Shown: positions 1 through 11,200 of the stretch, one piece after another | How positions within the stretch are numbered: the stretch's first letter is position 1 | Layout of the letters: each line of letters begins with the position of its first letter | From: Symbiodinium kawagutii | Taxonomy: Eukaryota > Sar > Dinophyceae > Suessiales > Symbiodiniaceae | NCBI GenBank assembly: GCA_009767595.1 | Contig: VSDK01023569.1 | Coordinates: 203,941 to 267,940 of the forward strand | Length of the DNA stretch: 64,000 nt | Reading direction: 5' to 3' | Notes under the pieces: model-generated | What the model saw: the letters and a program-made list of their open reading frames with translations, nothing else | What the model was told of the DNA's origin: nothing | The model's database searches: none | Program-made: the position numbers and the translations under genes

Positions 1-93
1 GGACCTCAACCACGACCATGCACGACTAGTGGTCGCTGCCGGACCTCAACCACGACCATGCACGACGAGTGGTCGCTGCCGGACCTCAACCGC
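1..93. repeat. 40-bp tandem repeat, two copies plus a partial third
   Basis: Two near-identical 40-base units starting GGACCTCAACC sit at 1-40 and 41-80. They differ by one base (TAG versus GAG in the middle). A third copy starts at 81 and breaks off where the next satellite begins. The array probably continues upstream of the window. Confidence 0.9.
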
Positions 94-99
94 GAGGAA

Positions 100-852
100 A
101 GAATGTCAGCCAGAATGTCAGAAGAAATGCCAGGAAGCATGTCAGAAAGAATGTCAGAAGAAATGTCAGAGAGAATGTCAAAAGAATGTCAAGAGAGATG
201 CCAATACATGTCAGAAGGGAATGTCAGAAAGAATGTCAGAAGAAATGTCAGAGAGAATGTCAAAAGAATGTCAAGAGAGATGCCAATACATGTCAGAAGG
301 GAATGTCAGAAAGAATGTCAGAAGAAATGTCAGAGAGAATGTCAAAAGAATGTCAAGAGAGATGCCAATACATGTCAGAAGGGAATGTCAGAAAGAATGT
401 CAGAGAGAATGTCAGAAGATATGTCAGACAGAATGTCAAAAGATATGCTAGAAAGAATGTCAGAGAGAATGTCAGAAGATATGTCAGACAGAATGTCAAA
501 AGATATGCTAGAAAGAATGTCAGAGAGAATGTCAGAAGATATGTCAGACAGAATGTCAAAAGATATGCTAGAAAGAATGTCAGAGAGAATGTCAGAAGAT
601 ATGTCAGACAGAATGTCAAAAGATATGCTAGAAAGAATGTCAGAGAGAATGTCAGAAGATATGTCAGACAGAATGTCAAAAGATATGCTAGAAAGAATGT
701 CAGAGAGAATGTCAGAAGATATGTCAGACAGAATGTCAAAAGATATGCTAGAAAGAATGTCAGAGAGAATGTCAGAAGATATGTCAGACAGAATGTCAAA
801 AGATATGCTAGAAAGAATGTCAGAAGATATGTCGGAGAGAATGTCAGACAAA
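100..852. repeat. GAATGTCAGAAA-type satellite with 82-bp and 60-bp higher-order periods
   Basis: A ~12-base core (GAATGTCAGAAA and variants) is repeated throughout. Between about 199 and 380 it is organised in 82-base blocks, marked by TGCCAATACATG at 199, 281 and 363. From about 421 to 820 it switches to seven nearly perfect 60-base blocks. All three forward frames and two reverse frames stay open because the core lacks stop codons. The 82-base block is not a multiple of three, so these ORFs are best read as repeat artefacts. Confidence 0.92.
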
Positions 853-909
853 AGTGGAGCCAACAAGCGGTGTTGAAATGACATGGTGGGGATTACTCGA
901 CGTAAAGTA

Positions 910-910
<1 letters not shown>

Positions 911-988
<78 letters not shown>

Positions 989-998
989 TTGTTGTTGT
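911..998. repeat. (TTG)n microsatellite
   Basis: About 29 consecutive GTT/TTG triplets with one GATG interruption near 967. Poly-Val or poly-Leu ORFs across it are translations of the repeat. Confidence 0.95.
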
Positions 999-1776
999 CG
1001 CCATTTTCATGCCATTGTCGCTGCCGCGCTGGTGTTTGTATTGTTGTTTTTCCCGTTGTTTTGGCGGTTGCGGTTGTGGTAGTTGTTGCTCTTGCCTCTG
1101 CTGCAGTTGTTTCTACTTGTGTCCTTTCTTGTGCACGGTAGTTTTGTTTTTTGTTTGCGGCACGGTGTAGTCAAGAAATGACATTGGTGGTGGTAGTAGC
1201 CGTTGGTGTTGTTGGTCAGGTTGGTCTCTGGCTCTTCATGTTTCTTTGTTTAGATCGTTTTGCTTCCTGTGCGCGTGCAAATCGCCAACGCTTTATGACT
1301 CTACACCCTCATTGTGTGCAAATGCCTACCGTTACCATTGCCCATTTCTTTTTCATGATATCCCAATTGTTGATTGTTGTTATGGGAGACGCGGTAGAAT
1401 TAGGAGGTTCCAGTACTTATGGATTTGCCATGACTCCAGCAGATGAGTGTCGCAGAGCATCACGTGGCAGACGAAGGGGTCACCGAGTCACAGTACAGTG
1501 GCCACTCCCTGCGTTTTTGGGCGTTTGGTTTTGATTTGCAAGAGGGCACTGAAGAGAAAGCGTTATAGGAGATCCTATATAAAATGCACCATCCATATCA
1601 TGAGATTCCCAGCTATGGTAAAACTACAGGTGCTAACCGCTGGATCTACCAGTGATCGGTTTAAGGATCACATTCTTAGCGCAATTTTCTCTCTACTTCG
1701 CCAAGATTGTTTGGGGCATTGGACAAGGTCGACAAGGTGGCCATGCTCAGATTCGGATAAAGCATTGACGAAATTC
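999..1776. other. No recognisable gene; T/G-rich flank
   Basis: Short ORFs exist in several frames, but none has a recognisable motif, a convincing exon boundary or consistent codon use. The first ~150 bases look like decayed GTT repeat. Confidence 0.4.
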
Positions 1777-1868
1777 GGTGGTTTCTCAAAATAAGGGTAT
1801 CCCCAAATCCTATCTTGACTATGTTTAGACCAATTATTTTTGAGGTTCCCTAGTTAGAGAACCCCCCA
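1777..1868. mobile_element. MITE-like element, family A, diverged copy
   Basis: It begins GGTGGTTTCTCAAAATAAGG and ends with an imperfect inverse of that sequence (GTTAGAGAACCCCCC). It is about 92 bases long with no coding capacity. Four other members of the family are in the window (2305, 20701, 27655, 32790). Confidence 0.6.
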
Positions 1869-2304
1869 AAGATGTTCAGTCTTTGACCCAGCGAACGAAT
1901 GATGCGAGTTCGCGGGCACGAAATTAGTGGCCACTGGTAGTCCTGTTGCGCAAGCAACTCATTGTAATTCGTTTGCACCTCCAGAATCCTTGATTCACCC
2001 TCTTTGATGGAAAGCCGTGATTCATCTCCAGAATCCTGGATTCACCAATGGCATTGCGGGAAACCCGTGTTGTTAGTACCCTCGAGCATGGGGTTTTCTT
2101 GAACATTTTCAGTTTTTGGCAGCGACCTGGCCCATAGGACCTGCTGAGTCCTGATGGCAGAAACTCCTGTCTATAGCAAATGTCTTCCGTACCCAGAGAT
2201 GAGGATTGTCATGGGTATAATGACATATTTATCATTCAATAATCCATGATTGCCCAATGGGTTACGATGACTTTCATTGATAATCTAATATTTGCACTAG
2301 TCAA

Positions 2305-2406
2305 ATGGTGGTTTCTCAAAATAGGGGTACCCCCAAATCATCCTTAAACCATTTATAGTAATAAACCAACCATTTTTTGAGGTCTCCTATTTGGAGAAAC
2401 CACCAT
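2305..2406. mobile_element. MITE-like element, family A, best-preserved copy
   Basis: The terminal inverted repeats are nearly complete: ATGGTGGTTTCTCAAAATAG at the left and an inverse ending GGAGAAACCACCAT at the right. The element is ~102 bases. Closely similar 14-base sequences (GCACTAGTCAAATG and GCACCAGTCAAATG) lie on either side, at about 2296 and 2411, and could be an old duplication around the insertion. Confidence 0.75.
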
Positions 2407-2540
2407 AGTTGCACCAGTCAAATGACAACCGCTCCGTGTTGAAAACCATTGGAAGCCGGTGCTTCCCAATGCTTCGCTTTTCGCCGATCCGAGCTTCGCA
2501 GCACCGACCCTTGTCCTTTGTGTTTCATTCCTGGGATTCT

Positions 2541-2776
2541 ATTTGGCTATGGGTCAATAATAGGATATTAATAGTTGATTAATAGTCAGTATTAACTAAC
2601 CAACAATAGCTGGTTAATGGCTAATAAGGGATGATAACCAACAATTGTGGGGGATATACCAGCTATATATGGCGAGCTGGGTCAATATTAAGCATCAATA
2701 TTAAGCAACTATAACAGGAAAACTAATGGTTAATGATGGGGAACCAGGCGTACGGGGTTTTGACCCACTGCCATTT
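2541..2776. mobile_element. MITE-like element, family B, long copy (~236 bp)
   Basis: The ends are GGCTATGGGTCAA and TTTTGACCCACTGCC, which are inverted with respect to each other. The interior is A/T-rich with repeated TTAATAGT and CCAACAAT blocks. Two ~120-base copies of the same family lie at 6083 and 23945, so this copy has internal expansion. Confidence 0.7.
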
Positions 2777-3429
2777 CTGTGATGACGCTTGCTGAGCTAT
2801 GCAGAGGCATGTTTGTTTCTACAGGGATCTTCGCTCTGGAAAGTTCCTTTCTATCCTCAATCCTTCCAAAGATGTAGCAACTCTCCATGTGTTCGCAGAT
2901 TTTCTCTTCGAAGTTTCTGGCTTTCTGAGGCAGGGACGCGACGAGAGACACACAGAACAATGATTGTGATGTGTGAACCATTCATCGGATGGGGAAATTC
3001 AAAATCGCCAACGTTTCGCAAGTGAATTTGATAAGGGCTCAAAGAAAAAAGACGGTGCGAACCCCTATAAACACCCTGGGACTTCCAGGATTTGAGGTTA
3101 ATTACTCTTCTGGCAAGTTTTGGTACTACCATAGGTAGGGAGGGGTTGGACTGGACCAATCCTTGGAGTGTCCAATGAACAGCAAGGATGCTGGAGAATT
3201 TGAGGACCACTTGGCAAGACGCCTGGAGCCATTTTCCGTGGCACCTGCATTTCGTGACCGCCCGGTCTCACGGCTTTGGTTGGGGTTGGGGCTTACAACC
3301 TTGGATATCCATGGAGTGCAAGGAAGAAACAGACTCAAAGCTTGGTCTATCCTTCATGGTGGGTTTGTTCAGCGTAGCTTTGCTAGCCAGGTGCCCGGGT
3401 CGGTAGCTGTTACTCGTTTTGGATGGGTA
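2777..3429. other. No supportable gene
   Basis: Overlapping ORFs of 60-117 codons occur on both strands, but none has a recognised motif or a matched splice pair. Unrecognised exons remain possible. Confidence 0.35.
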
Positions 3430-3575
3430 TGATTGGTTGGTGATTTTGAACATTTCTGGTAATTAGTAACAAATAGGATGTTTATAGTTTTTGATAGGGT
3501 TTTCTGGTAATTAGTAACAAATAGTTGGTTGACCGATGTTTTTCATAGGATTTCATAGGGGTTGAGACTACCAAC
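3430..3575. mobile_element. MITE-like element, family C, with an internal duplication
   Basis: The core CTGGTAATTAGTAACAAATAG occurs twice in tandem, at about 3458 and 3504. The ends (GGTTGGTGATTTTGAAC and GTTGAGACTACCAACC) are roughly inverted. Related copies lie at 31119 and 41383. Confidence 0.5.
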
Positions 3576-3738
3576 CAGAAGGAACCGGTTGCTTTTGTTG
3601 GTCCCTATGATTTAGTCGTGGTCTTTGTGAGTCATTCTGATGTCACGGTCCCCTGCCCTTTACCCTGCACTCGGACAGATCAGTTCGGCCTGCAACTACC
3701 AAACGTTTAAGACAGGCTACTTGCACATCACGCCACGC

Positions 3739-3780
3739 ACACACACACAAACACAAACACAAACACACACACACACACAC
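3739..3780. repeat. (CA)n microsatellite
   Basis: An imperfect run of CA dinucleotides with CAAACA interruptions. Confidence 0.92.
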
Positions 3781-5327
3781 TGCTTTCATGCAGACAGAAA
3801 GAGACGTGGACAGACGGACCACTATTTGACAAGCACGTTTTTGGGATGGTTTGTACCACCAACCAGGTTGCCATTTGATCACAGATAGCCACATCAAATA
3901 AGACCGTCCACCGTTTAGCAGCAGTTTGGTTGCCAGCTCCAGAGATTGACAAAAGGCTGATTTACCATCACGTTGAGCATGCGCAGTTTGTCATCACACA
4001 CTTTGTACATGGTACATAGTAGGGTCCCGTAGATTTTTTCAATTTTTCCAAGAACATTGGCAGTAAGATTCTTGAAGCAATAGTTGGCATCAAAGATATG
4101 AAAAATATTGAAACGCCATCATCACCATCTGAGGTTTTGCAGGTGGCACTGCTCCAACAGCCAGCGGCTGATCGTTTTTTCAAGGTCCCGCGCTTGGCGC
4201 CCCTGGCGGCGTGGACAGCGCCATGCACGTCCAATGCGTCGAAATCTGCCGTGAACAGCTTCCGGCAGCCCCACACCCGCGTCGGGGGCCGATCATCTCT
4301 TGCTGTTGTGACAACGTGAGGATAATGTGATGGTAACAGGATGGTGGGGTGGTGGTTTGTATGGAGAATATTGGTGAATGATGGTGGTTTTGACTATATT
4401 TCCTCTACAAGCTATGATCAGGATTTGGGACAAGTTCTTGCCTTGCCAAAGGCACAGTTTGAATCATGGTGACTCGCGGTTGGTCATAGCTGAAGGGAGA
4501 TTACAATTTTGCGATTTTATATTGTGTTGTATTTGTTTGGAAAAATGGTCCATCCCAAAAGTTTCGACTTCAAAATTTGGAAGATCATTTCGAGATGGCG
4601 AGCCTATTTAGTACAAGTGCCAAAACCAATATCAATGCCACACCGTGAGAGGTGTATGCCCGAATACCTGCGCCGGACAAAAACAAAAAACCCTTTGTAA
4701 AGACGAAAAGTGTGCGTGGTGGCGAGCATGCTTGAGCGATTTGTTTGGGCCGGTGTGTTCAACTGGATTGGGTCAGTGGGTCAAAACAAGTGCTTTGCAG
4801 AAATGTTCAGATTGTTAAGACAGCGTCTCATGGCGTGGTTAGATGAAGAAGAGTGCAAGTGGTTAGAAAATACACTTTGCGTGGTTAAGAATTTAAACCT
4901 GTACGTGGTTGATAGATGCCCTCCAGTCTCATTGCTGCAGGCCTCAAGTGGATGAACCTTTACATTTAGAGACTACTTGATTGTAAGAGACACATTCTAC
5001 GGGAGGCAAAAGGTCCCCAATTCAGAGCGCGTCATCGATGACCGATCAAGCAAATTGGCAACAGTTCACTAGAGACAAGTTGTCATCAGTCCCACTGGTT
5101 TCATCAAAACAGGTCACCCTTGACAGCCAGCTGTCCTTGACGTTGATTTAGACCACGCATGGAACAGCATGGAACAGGTTTCACATCAAGGCAGTTTGTG
5201 CCCTTCGGCGCCAGTCATGGAGAAGCTGATTAATGGCTTTCAGGACGCCCGGATCACAAGCCATCCCTAGTGACATGGGACATCAGCATGCCATTCTGCT
5301 GGAGAAGCTGAGTCGTTTCTGCCTTCC
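3781..5327. other. No supportable gene
   Basis: Only short, overlapping ORFs on both strands. I see no motif and no matched exon boundaries. Confidence 0.35.
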
Positions 5328-5372
5328 ATGCCTTGCCAGGGCCTTGCCAGGGCCTTGCCAGGGCCTTGCCAG
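5328..5372. repeat. 11-bp tandem repeat (GGCCTTGCCAG), four copies
   Basis: Four consecutive copies of an 11-base unit. The period is not a multiple of three, so it would shift frame if copy number changed. Confidence 0.85.
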
Positions 5373-6082
5373 CTGGTTGATCCTGGTCATGCTGGACCAC
5401 CCTGTCGCGCCGTCAGGACATCAGAGCCGTCCTGGAGAAGGGTGATGGCTACCGAAGAGGTGACCCTCGCCGCAACGAATCCAGGGGGAGGATGATCATT
5501 GGAAAGCATCAGACATCATCAGATGGGTAGTTTTGAATATTTCGACCATGGAAATGATCAGACATCATAAGTGATGTCCCTTGGGCCGCTGATCAGACAA
5601 CTTCCTGAGCCCCAACAGCAGCACTGGATCAGTGGCCCAAGGGACATCAAGGGACCGTCACCGCACGAGCTGCGTTGCGCATCGACCTGCACCACCCGGG
5701 GAGATGTCCCCCAGGTGGCGAGGTCCGGGGAGCTCCGAGGCGCCAGCCCCAGCGGTCGATGGGTGGTGGTGAAGTGGTTGGGAATGGGTAACGGCTGGTG
5801 GGCCATTAACTGTTTGAAAATGGATAGTGAGATATAGTGAGACTCATTTGGCTTTAGTGGTACCTGAGAGTGCGAATCGTGGTGATGGTCAATGTGGGGT
5901 CGATGAACCAGCATCGCCCGCAGCAGTTTCGGTGGTTATGTGAAGTTATGTGGTTGATATATGTTGATCTTCAGAACTTGATGGATCTCCTTGTGATGAA
6001 CGGATGGCCTGCAACGCCACGAGAGAGAACAGCATCTTGGCGTTGTATAGCTGCGCCACGACCTTTTTTTTGGTGTTTCTGA
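5373..6082. other. No supportable gene
   Basis: Two overlapping ORFs on opposite strands (about 5558-5914) share a GC-rich stretch. Neither has a recognisable domain or splice framework. Confidence 0.3.
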
Positions 6083-6202
6083 CATGGCTATGGGTCAATA
6101 TTAAACAACCAATAATGGGGGATAATGACCAGCAATAATAAGGGAAACAATGGTTGACAACAGGGGAACCAGGGGTACGGGGTTTTGACCCACAGCCACA
6201 TA
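6083..6202. mobile_element. MITE-like element, family B, short copy
   Basis: It starts ATGGCTATGGGTCAA and ends TTTTGACCCACAGCCAC. The interior (AATAATGGGGGATAATG and GGGGAACCAGGGGTACGG) matches the copy at 23945 almost base for base, implying fairly recent spread. Confidence 0.78.
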
Positions 6203-7432
6203 GCTAATCAACATGGACAGTGACCAACTAAGAAGAAATCAATCCGCATCCTTCGATGAATCATTCCGCAGATCCTGAGCGAAGACTACAGAGACCAACA
6301 TTGATCGTTACTATTGACGATAGGCCCAGGAATGATCAATCGTACATCAATGGTGCTTGGACTACATAGGACATTCCACAATTTTACTTATGGGATTTAC
6401 AGATATACATGGAATTTACACCAGCTGACCGTTGTCTAGCAAATTCTTTTTAGAATAATACTATGTAGAGACACTCAACTAACAGTCTCTATACAACAGT
6501 TGCAACATGTAGTTTTTCATCTGTTGGTGAATAATTGAATCAATCAGTAATTCAATCAACCAGCAATTTAGTCAACTGACAATATACCAACTTACACATA
6601 TCAACCAATGATGTGTAGTTTTGAATATCTCAACCAGTGATATTGACCGACAATTTATCAGTTGTGATATCTAATCACCGGTTATGAGCTCACTCCTTAG
6701 CTTTCCTGGTGCTATGGCAGGCCAAGCACCAAGTCCTCGACTTCATCACGTCCTGTCCCCGAGGCGCGTTGAAGTTGCTGGTGGTGGAGAGTGGTTGATG
6801 ATTGGTGGTGGTTAATCATGGATGCTTTGAGTAATTGGTGAGTGGTGGTTGATCATGGTTGATCGATTAGTCAGCATTGATGATTGGTGGTGATGAATAA
6901 TGATTGGTTGATGATCGTTAATCATGGATGCTGCTCAAGGATGCTGATTAATGATGCTCAATGTTGGTCAGCAGTGGCTAGATGATCAATGGTGGTAGCA
7001 ATGGTGAGAAGTTCCATGGCACTCCTGGTTTTGGAGGTCACCTTGCTGATCTTCCTGGCGTGTCACCAATGTGACTGGCATATTTTGTGGGCATTGTCTT
7101 AACATACTTTAACAACTGCCAGCATCTACCAGCTCACCCTTTCTCGTTTTCACCGTGTTGGTTTCAGCTTGCAAGTCACGACGACTTCAGCCGGTTCAGC
7201 CGGAGCGGCATTGCTGGTGCTTACCAACTGACATGGCTCAGCCAGCGCAACATCCACAGCTCATTTGCTCTGAGCTACTTTTGTTCTTTGAAATGGTAGC
7301 TGATGGGTTGAAATCGTGTCTCTTCTGACTATTCGCTAAATTACTTTTTGCTTCACCTGGTTGATGGTTTCATAGACATGTTTTTTCCGTAGTATTTGGG
7401 ATGCGGGTTGATTAACAAGCCTATTTCTTGGG
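6203..7432. other. No gene seen; A/T-rich with TGATGG/TGGTGG-type simple sequence
   Basis: Between about 6780 and 7010 the sequence is dominated by short GGTTGATGATTGG-like words. No supported exon. Confidence 0.4.
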
Positions 7433-7759
7433 ATGGCGCAACTCACCATATGGGCATATTTTAGTACAGTACTATTTGCAGTCGTGGCAAGTACCATCGC
7501 TCTTTTTGTCATCACTGTCATTGACCTGAGCTTCACGGTTCTTGACTATATGACAATTGTTGTTTTTCTTGCTGCTGCTTTTGCAATCATCATTATAAGA
7601 TCGAAGCCAATGGTCCTAAGATTAGTTTATCATCGTCATATAGGAGCTAAGCAATCTTGGTCATTCTATCACTGGACATTGCATTTATCATCCAAGGTAT
7701 GTCCTCATCAGAATGATGGTCCAACGAGATTATTCGGGCTGGAACCCTCGCCAGCATGA
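7433..7759 (+). CDS. Possible small membrane-protein ORF or exon
   Basis: A 108-codon ORF begins at an ATG. The first ~60 residues are strongly hydrophobic and look like two transmembrane segments (around residues 5-28 and 36-56), followed by a basic stretch. I do not recognise it. It lies about 430 bases upstream of the proposed first exon of the channel gene. It may be a short gene, an exon, or chance: T-rich DNA easily yields hydrophobic ORFs. The segment after about residue 72 does not look coding. Confidence 0.22.
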   Translation: MAQLTIWAYFSTVLFAVVASTIALFVITVIDLSFTVLDYMTIVVFLAAAFAIIIIRSKPMVLRLVYHRHIGAKQSWSFYHWTLHLSSKVCPHQNDGPTRLFGLEPSPA

Positions 7760-8189
7760 GCCCTTTCCACGAACATGTTAGACTACATTCTGGGTTGGGG
7801 GGGCGTGAATCAAACCAAATCATAGGAATGGCATGATCCACTTCCAAGCATTTTAGCGAGTTCATCGATAACTATTGAACATCAAAAGCAATTAGCACCC
7901 AGCGCGATCACCATCGATCACCTATAATGACCTCTTGTATTCGAAGTTGTCTCATGCGCTGAAAAATCCATTCAACTGCAAAATTTCATCCGAAATCACG
8001 CGGCTCGTCTCCGATTCGTGGCTCAATCAGTTGGAGTCATCCTCTCCTACCACGACCCCATAGGCGCCATAGGCCTGCGGCATCCTCCACAGCGCCACAG
8101 CCAGGGAAGGATCACAGCAGCACCTGAGAGATCGGAACTCATCCCTTGCTGGTTCGCCTGCGGCGCGGCCTCTTCGCCGGGGCGCCGCC

Positions 8190-8271
8190 ATGGCCATGGG
8201 ATCGGAAACATGGCGAGACCTCCTGCAGCGGCTTTCGTCAGAGCTGGAGAGTCAGTTCACTGCTTTCCAGG
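8190..8271 (+). CDS. Proposed first coding exon: amphipathic N-terminus
   Basis: The ATG at 8190 sits in a strong eukaryotic start context (GCCGCCATGG). It opens a 27-residue leucine-rich helix containing [14 protein letters not shown], ending in frame at a GT donor (8272). The exon ends in phase 0, matching the exon at 8880. Joined, they give a heptad-like coiled coil. Many dinoflagellate channel genes start this way, but assignment to the channel rests on position and phase only. Confidence 0.45.
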
Positions 8272-11200
8272 TGACCTGGATCGACGGGGGAGATCAAGCT
8301 GCAGATGGCCTCAAGGAGATTTAATGATTCGCTAGTGGTTCAGATTGATAACAGAAAGTTGATCAATGTTGATGACAGGAAGTAAGCATGGTTGAGGAGG
8401 TTGAAGGCTGGTGAATGGTGAAGAGGAATGGTTTGATACGTTTGGCGATGATCACCATCAATAGTGGTGCTGGTGCATATTCATGAGCCAGCTGCCAGAG
8501 TCAACTAAAGGAGCCAGAATGACTATTCATTGCCAACCAGCAACTGGTCATTAACAAGGGGTGGTTTTGAATGATTGAGCCCAGGTAACAAACATTGGGC
8601 TTGTTTGGGGCATCCTGGTGTGACAATAGAGAAACCTGGGATGCGAACGCGACTGCAACAAGACCACAGGGGGTGTTTTCATGGTAACCATGTTACACCT
8701 TAGACAACACGGGCTCGTGGGGTAGCTTGATCTTGATGACCACCAACCTAAGCAGGTACCCTAATCAAGTAGCATCAAGTAGCTTCCATCCATTCGAATG
8801 AACCACTTTCTTAAGCTTCTTAACTTTTATTTATTCAGCAACTTGATCAAGCTCCTGGCACTGAGCTTCAAATGCTAAGGAGCTGCAAGGGGAACATCAA
8901 CAGCTCCTGGAATCCTGGACCCTGCAGGGCATCAGCAGACCCATGGAGCCCAGCAGACCGACGGAGCCGACGACTAGACCCCAGATGGAGCCGCCGAGTA
9001 GACCCCACATGGAGCCGCCGACTAGAGCCAACATGGAGTCGCCAGGAGGCATGGAGGATGGGGTGAAGTCCTTTCCGACCGCGGCGCAGCTCAAAATGGG
9101 CGAAACCGAACCCCGTGGCTTCAAAGCCTTCGGAGTGCAGCCGCCGGAAGTTCGAGATAGAGACGCCAGCAACGTGGTGAAGAGTCGGGGAAGCAACAGC
9201 GACGGCCTTTTGGCTTTTAAGAGCCTCGGTCAACGAACATGGGGCTGAAAAACCAAGCTTTTTGCTGGCTTGTGGCTTCGAGCCTAGTGCTTTCTGATGA
9301 CCGTACATTAAATTACGTTGAATTACATCGCGCATCATTGTGCTATATGTTTGTATATTTTTGGTATTTTTCTCTAGGCCCAGGAGAGAACAGGAGAGAA
9401 CAGGAGAGAAACAGACCTGGCTCGCACAGTGTGTTGTTCTCGGTGGGGCAACCAGCGGGAAAAGCCACGTGGTGGACTTTGAGCACATTAAAATATACAG
9501 CACATCTATGATCAATTAGTGAACTGCATTTCATGGTGTCTTCAAGGCAAGGGTTCTTCAAACACTTGGGTGGGATTAAAAGTCAATGGCGAGATGAGAG
9601 ATGGTTGGTGTCCCGGTAAAGATGGCCATGTTTGGTGGATTCTTGGGGAATTACTCCAGTTTGATTGAGATGCCTAGATCCTATCAACTATGGACGGCTT
9701 GACTACGCTTAACCTTGGTTTGACACAGTTGATCGCAGTTGCTTGATCTCCCCACAAACCCATTTTTTGTTGTGTTGCAATGGCATTTGCGCAGCTGTGA
9801 TGTGTATTTGGAGCTTGCACCTAGCTTGCACCAAGCATGTTTCGCAAGTGGCATTACGTGGCACCTCTGAAGAAGCAAAAGCCTTTGCAATTGCAAAACT
9901 TGTTTCTGTAAAGTTCAAGTCAGAAATCCTCCACGGAAAGATCCCTGTGTGCAACGGATTCATGATGCTTGGCTGGTGGTGGTTGGCTGATGAAAAACGA
10001 TTGGATGATGCAATGATGCCTCTAGTCACTAATCGAGCATGATTGGATAACTTCCAGAGTCTGTATATAGCCACATGTACGTCACTTTTTCCCCTATATA
10101 ATGGGGGGCTCATCCCTAAATAAAGTATACCTATAGAGTGGGGGGGGTAAGGCCCCCCCAAATAGTGACGGACATGTAGCCACTATTTTCCGTGAAGTAT
10201 GAATCGATTTGCACCACTTGTCGAATCTTTTCGCAACCAACCGATGGATTATCCACGGTTATCCATGGCACGCGTACCTGTGAGCTGCTGTTGCTCCAAG
10301 GAGAAAAATATCTCCAGCGGCTCCTGACAACAAGATGCTGCTAAAGCCAGGAAAGAGTTTCTTGAAGCTGTTGGAGCCACCGATCACTTGCTGGTAACTT
10401 TAACTTCCAAGCTGAACAAATTGGGAGTCCCAAATATCACCATTACAAAACAGGGGGGAGAGTTCACATCCAGCAGATTCACATGTAAGTTTCTATTGCG
10501 GCGAGCCGAAGGTGTCCGGGGTGGACTCGGTAGGCCTTTGATCTGGGTCCATTCTCCTGCCTCGCTGGCATCACCCCCTACATATAGCTGGTGCTTTAGC
10601 ATCACATGGGACGGTTCCACAGCATGTTCCTCGAGGTTGGTCCTTGGCCATCACTGCAGCTCTACCAGTCGTGCCAGAACCAACGCAGCAGAAGCCAATC
10701 CTCCGGTCCAAAACCAAAAAGAGCCCCTGGGACACTGCAAGTTTTTCGTAGGGCTGGATGACATGGATGTTGGATGGCCGCTGGCCGTTTGTTTCGCACA
10801 CGAATTCATGAAGTTTGTTTGGCTTCTTTCTGCGCTGTGACACGTGTTCGGCAGTGCCGCCGGAATAGGAAGGCGTGCATCGGCATGACTGACCAACATC
10901 AATCAGCACGGGCTTTCAGCGACCTTTGCCATCAATGAATCATGACTAACCACTAGGCATCACCAACCCCCGCTAAGCAGCACCAAGCATCACGACGAAT
11001 CACATCCGAACGGTGGGACCAAGCGGAGTCTCCCAAGGGCGTTCTGTCCGCTCCTGCGCGAACCGAGGCGTTCATTTCACCCTGATGAGAGCTCAGAAGA
11101 CCCGGCAGTTCACCTTTGGAAAACCTTGGTTTGTGCTGAATCCTGAGGGTGTCTTGACATGCCAAACGCATGCCATGTCGGCATGGAGGAATCCCTGAGT

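Noticed and set aside
58..876. 272-codon ORF, with two others in parallel frames
   Set aside because: Satellite translation (MSERMSED-type). Open in all forward frames, with an 82-bp period in part of it.
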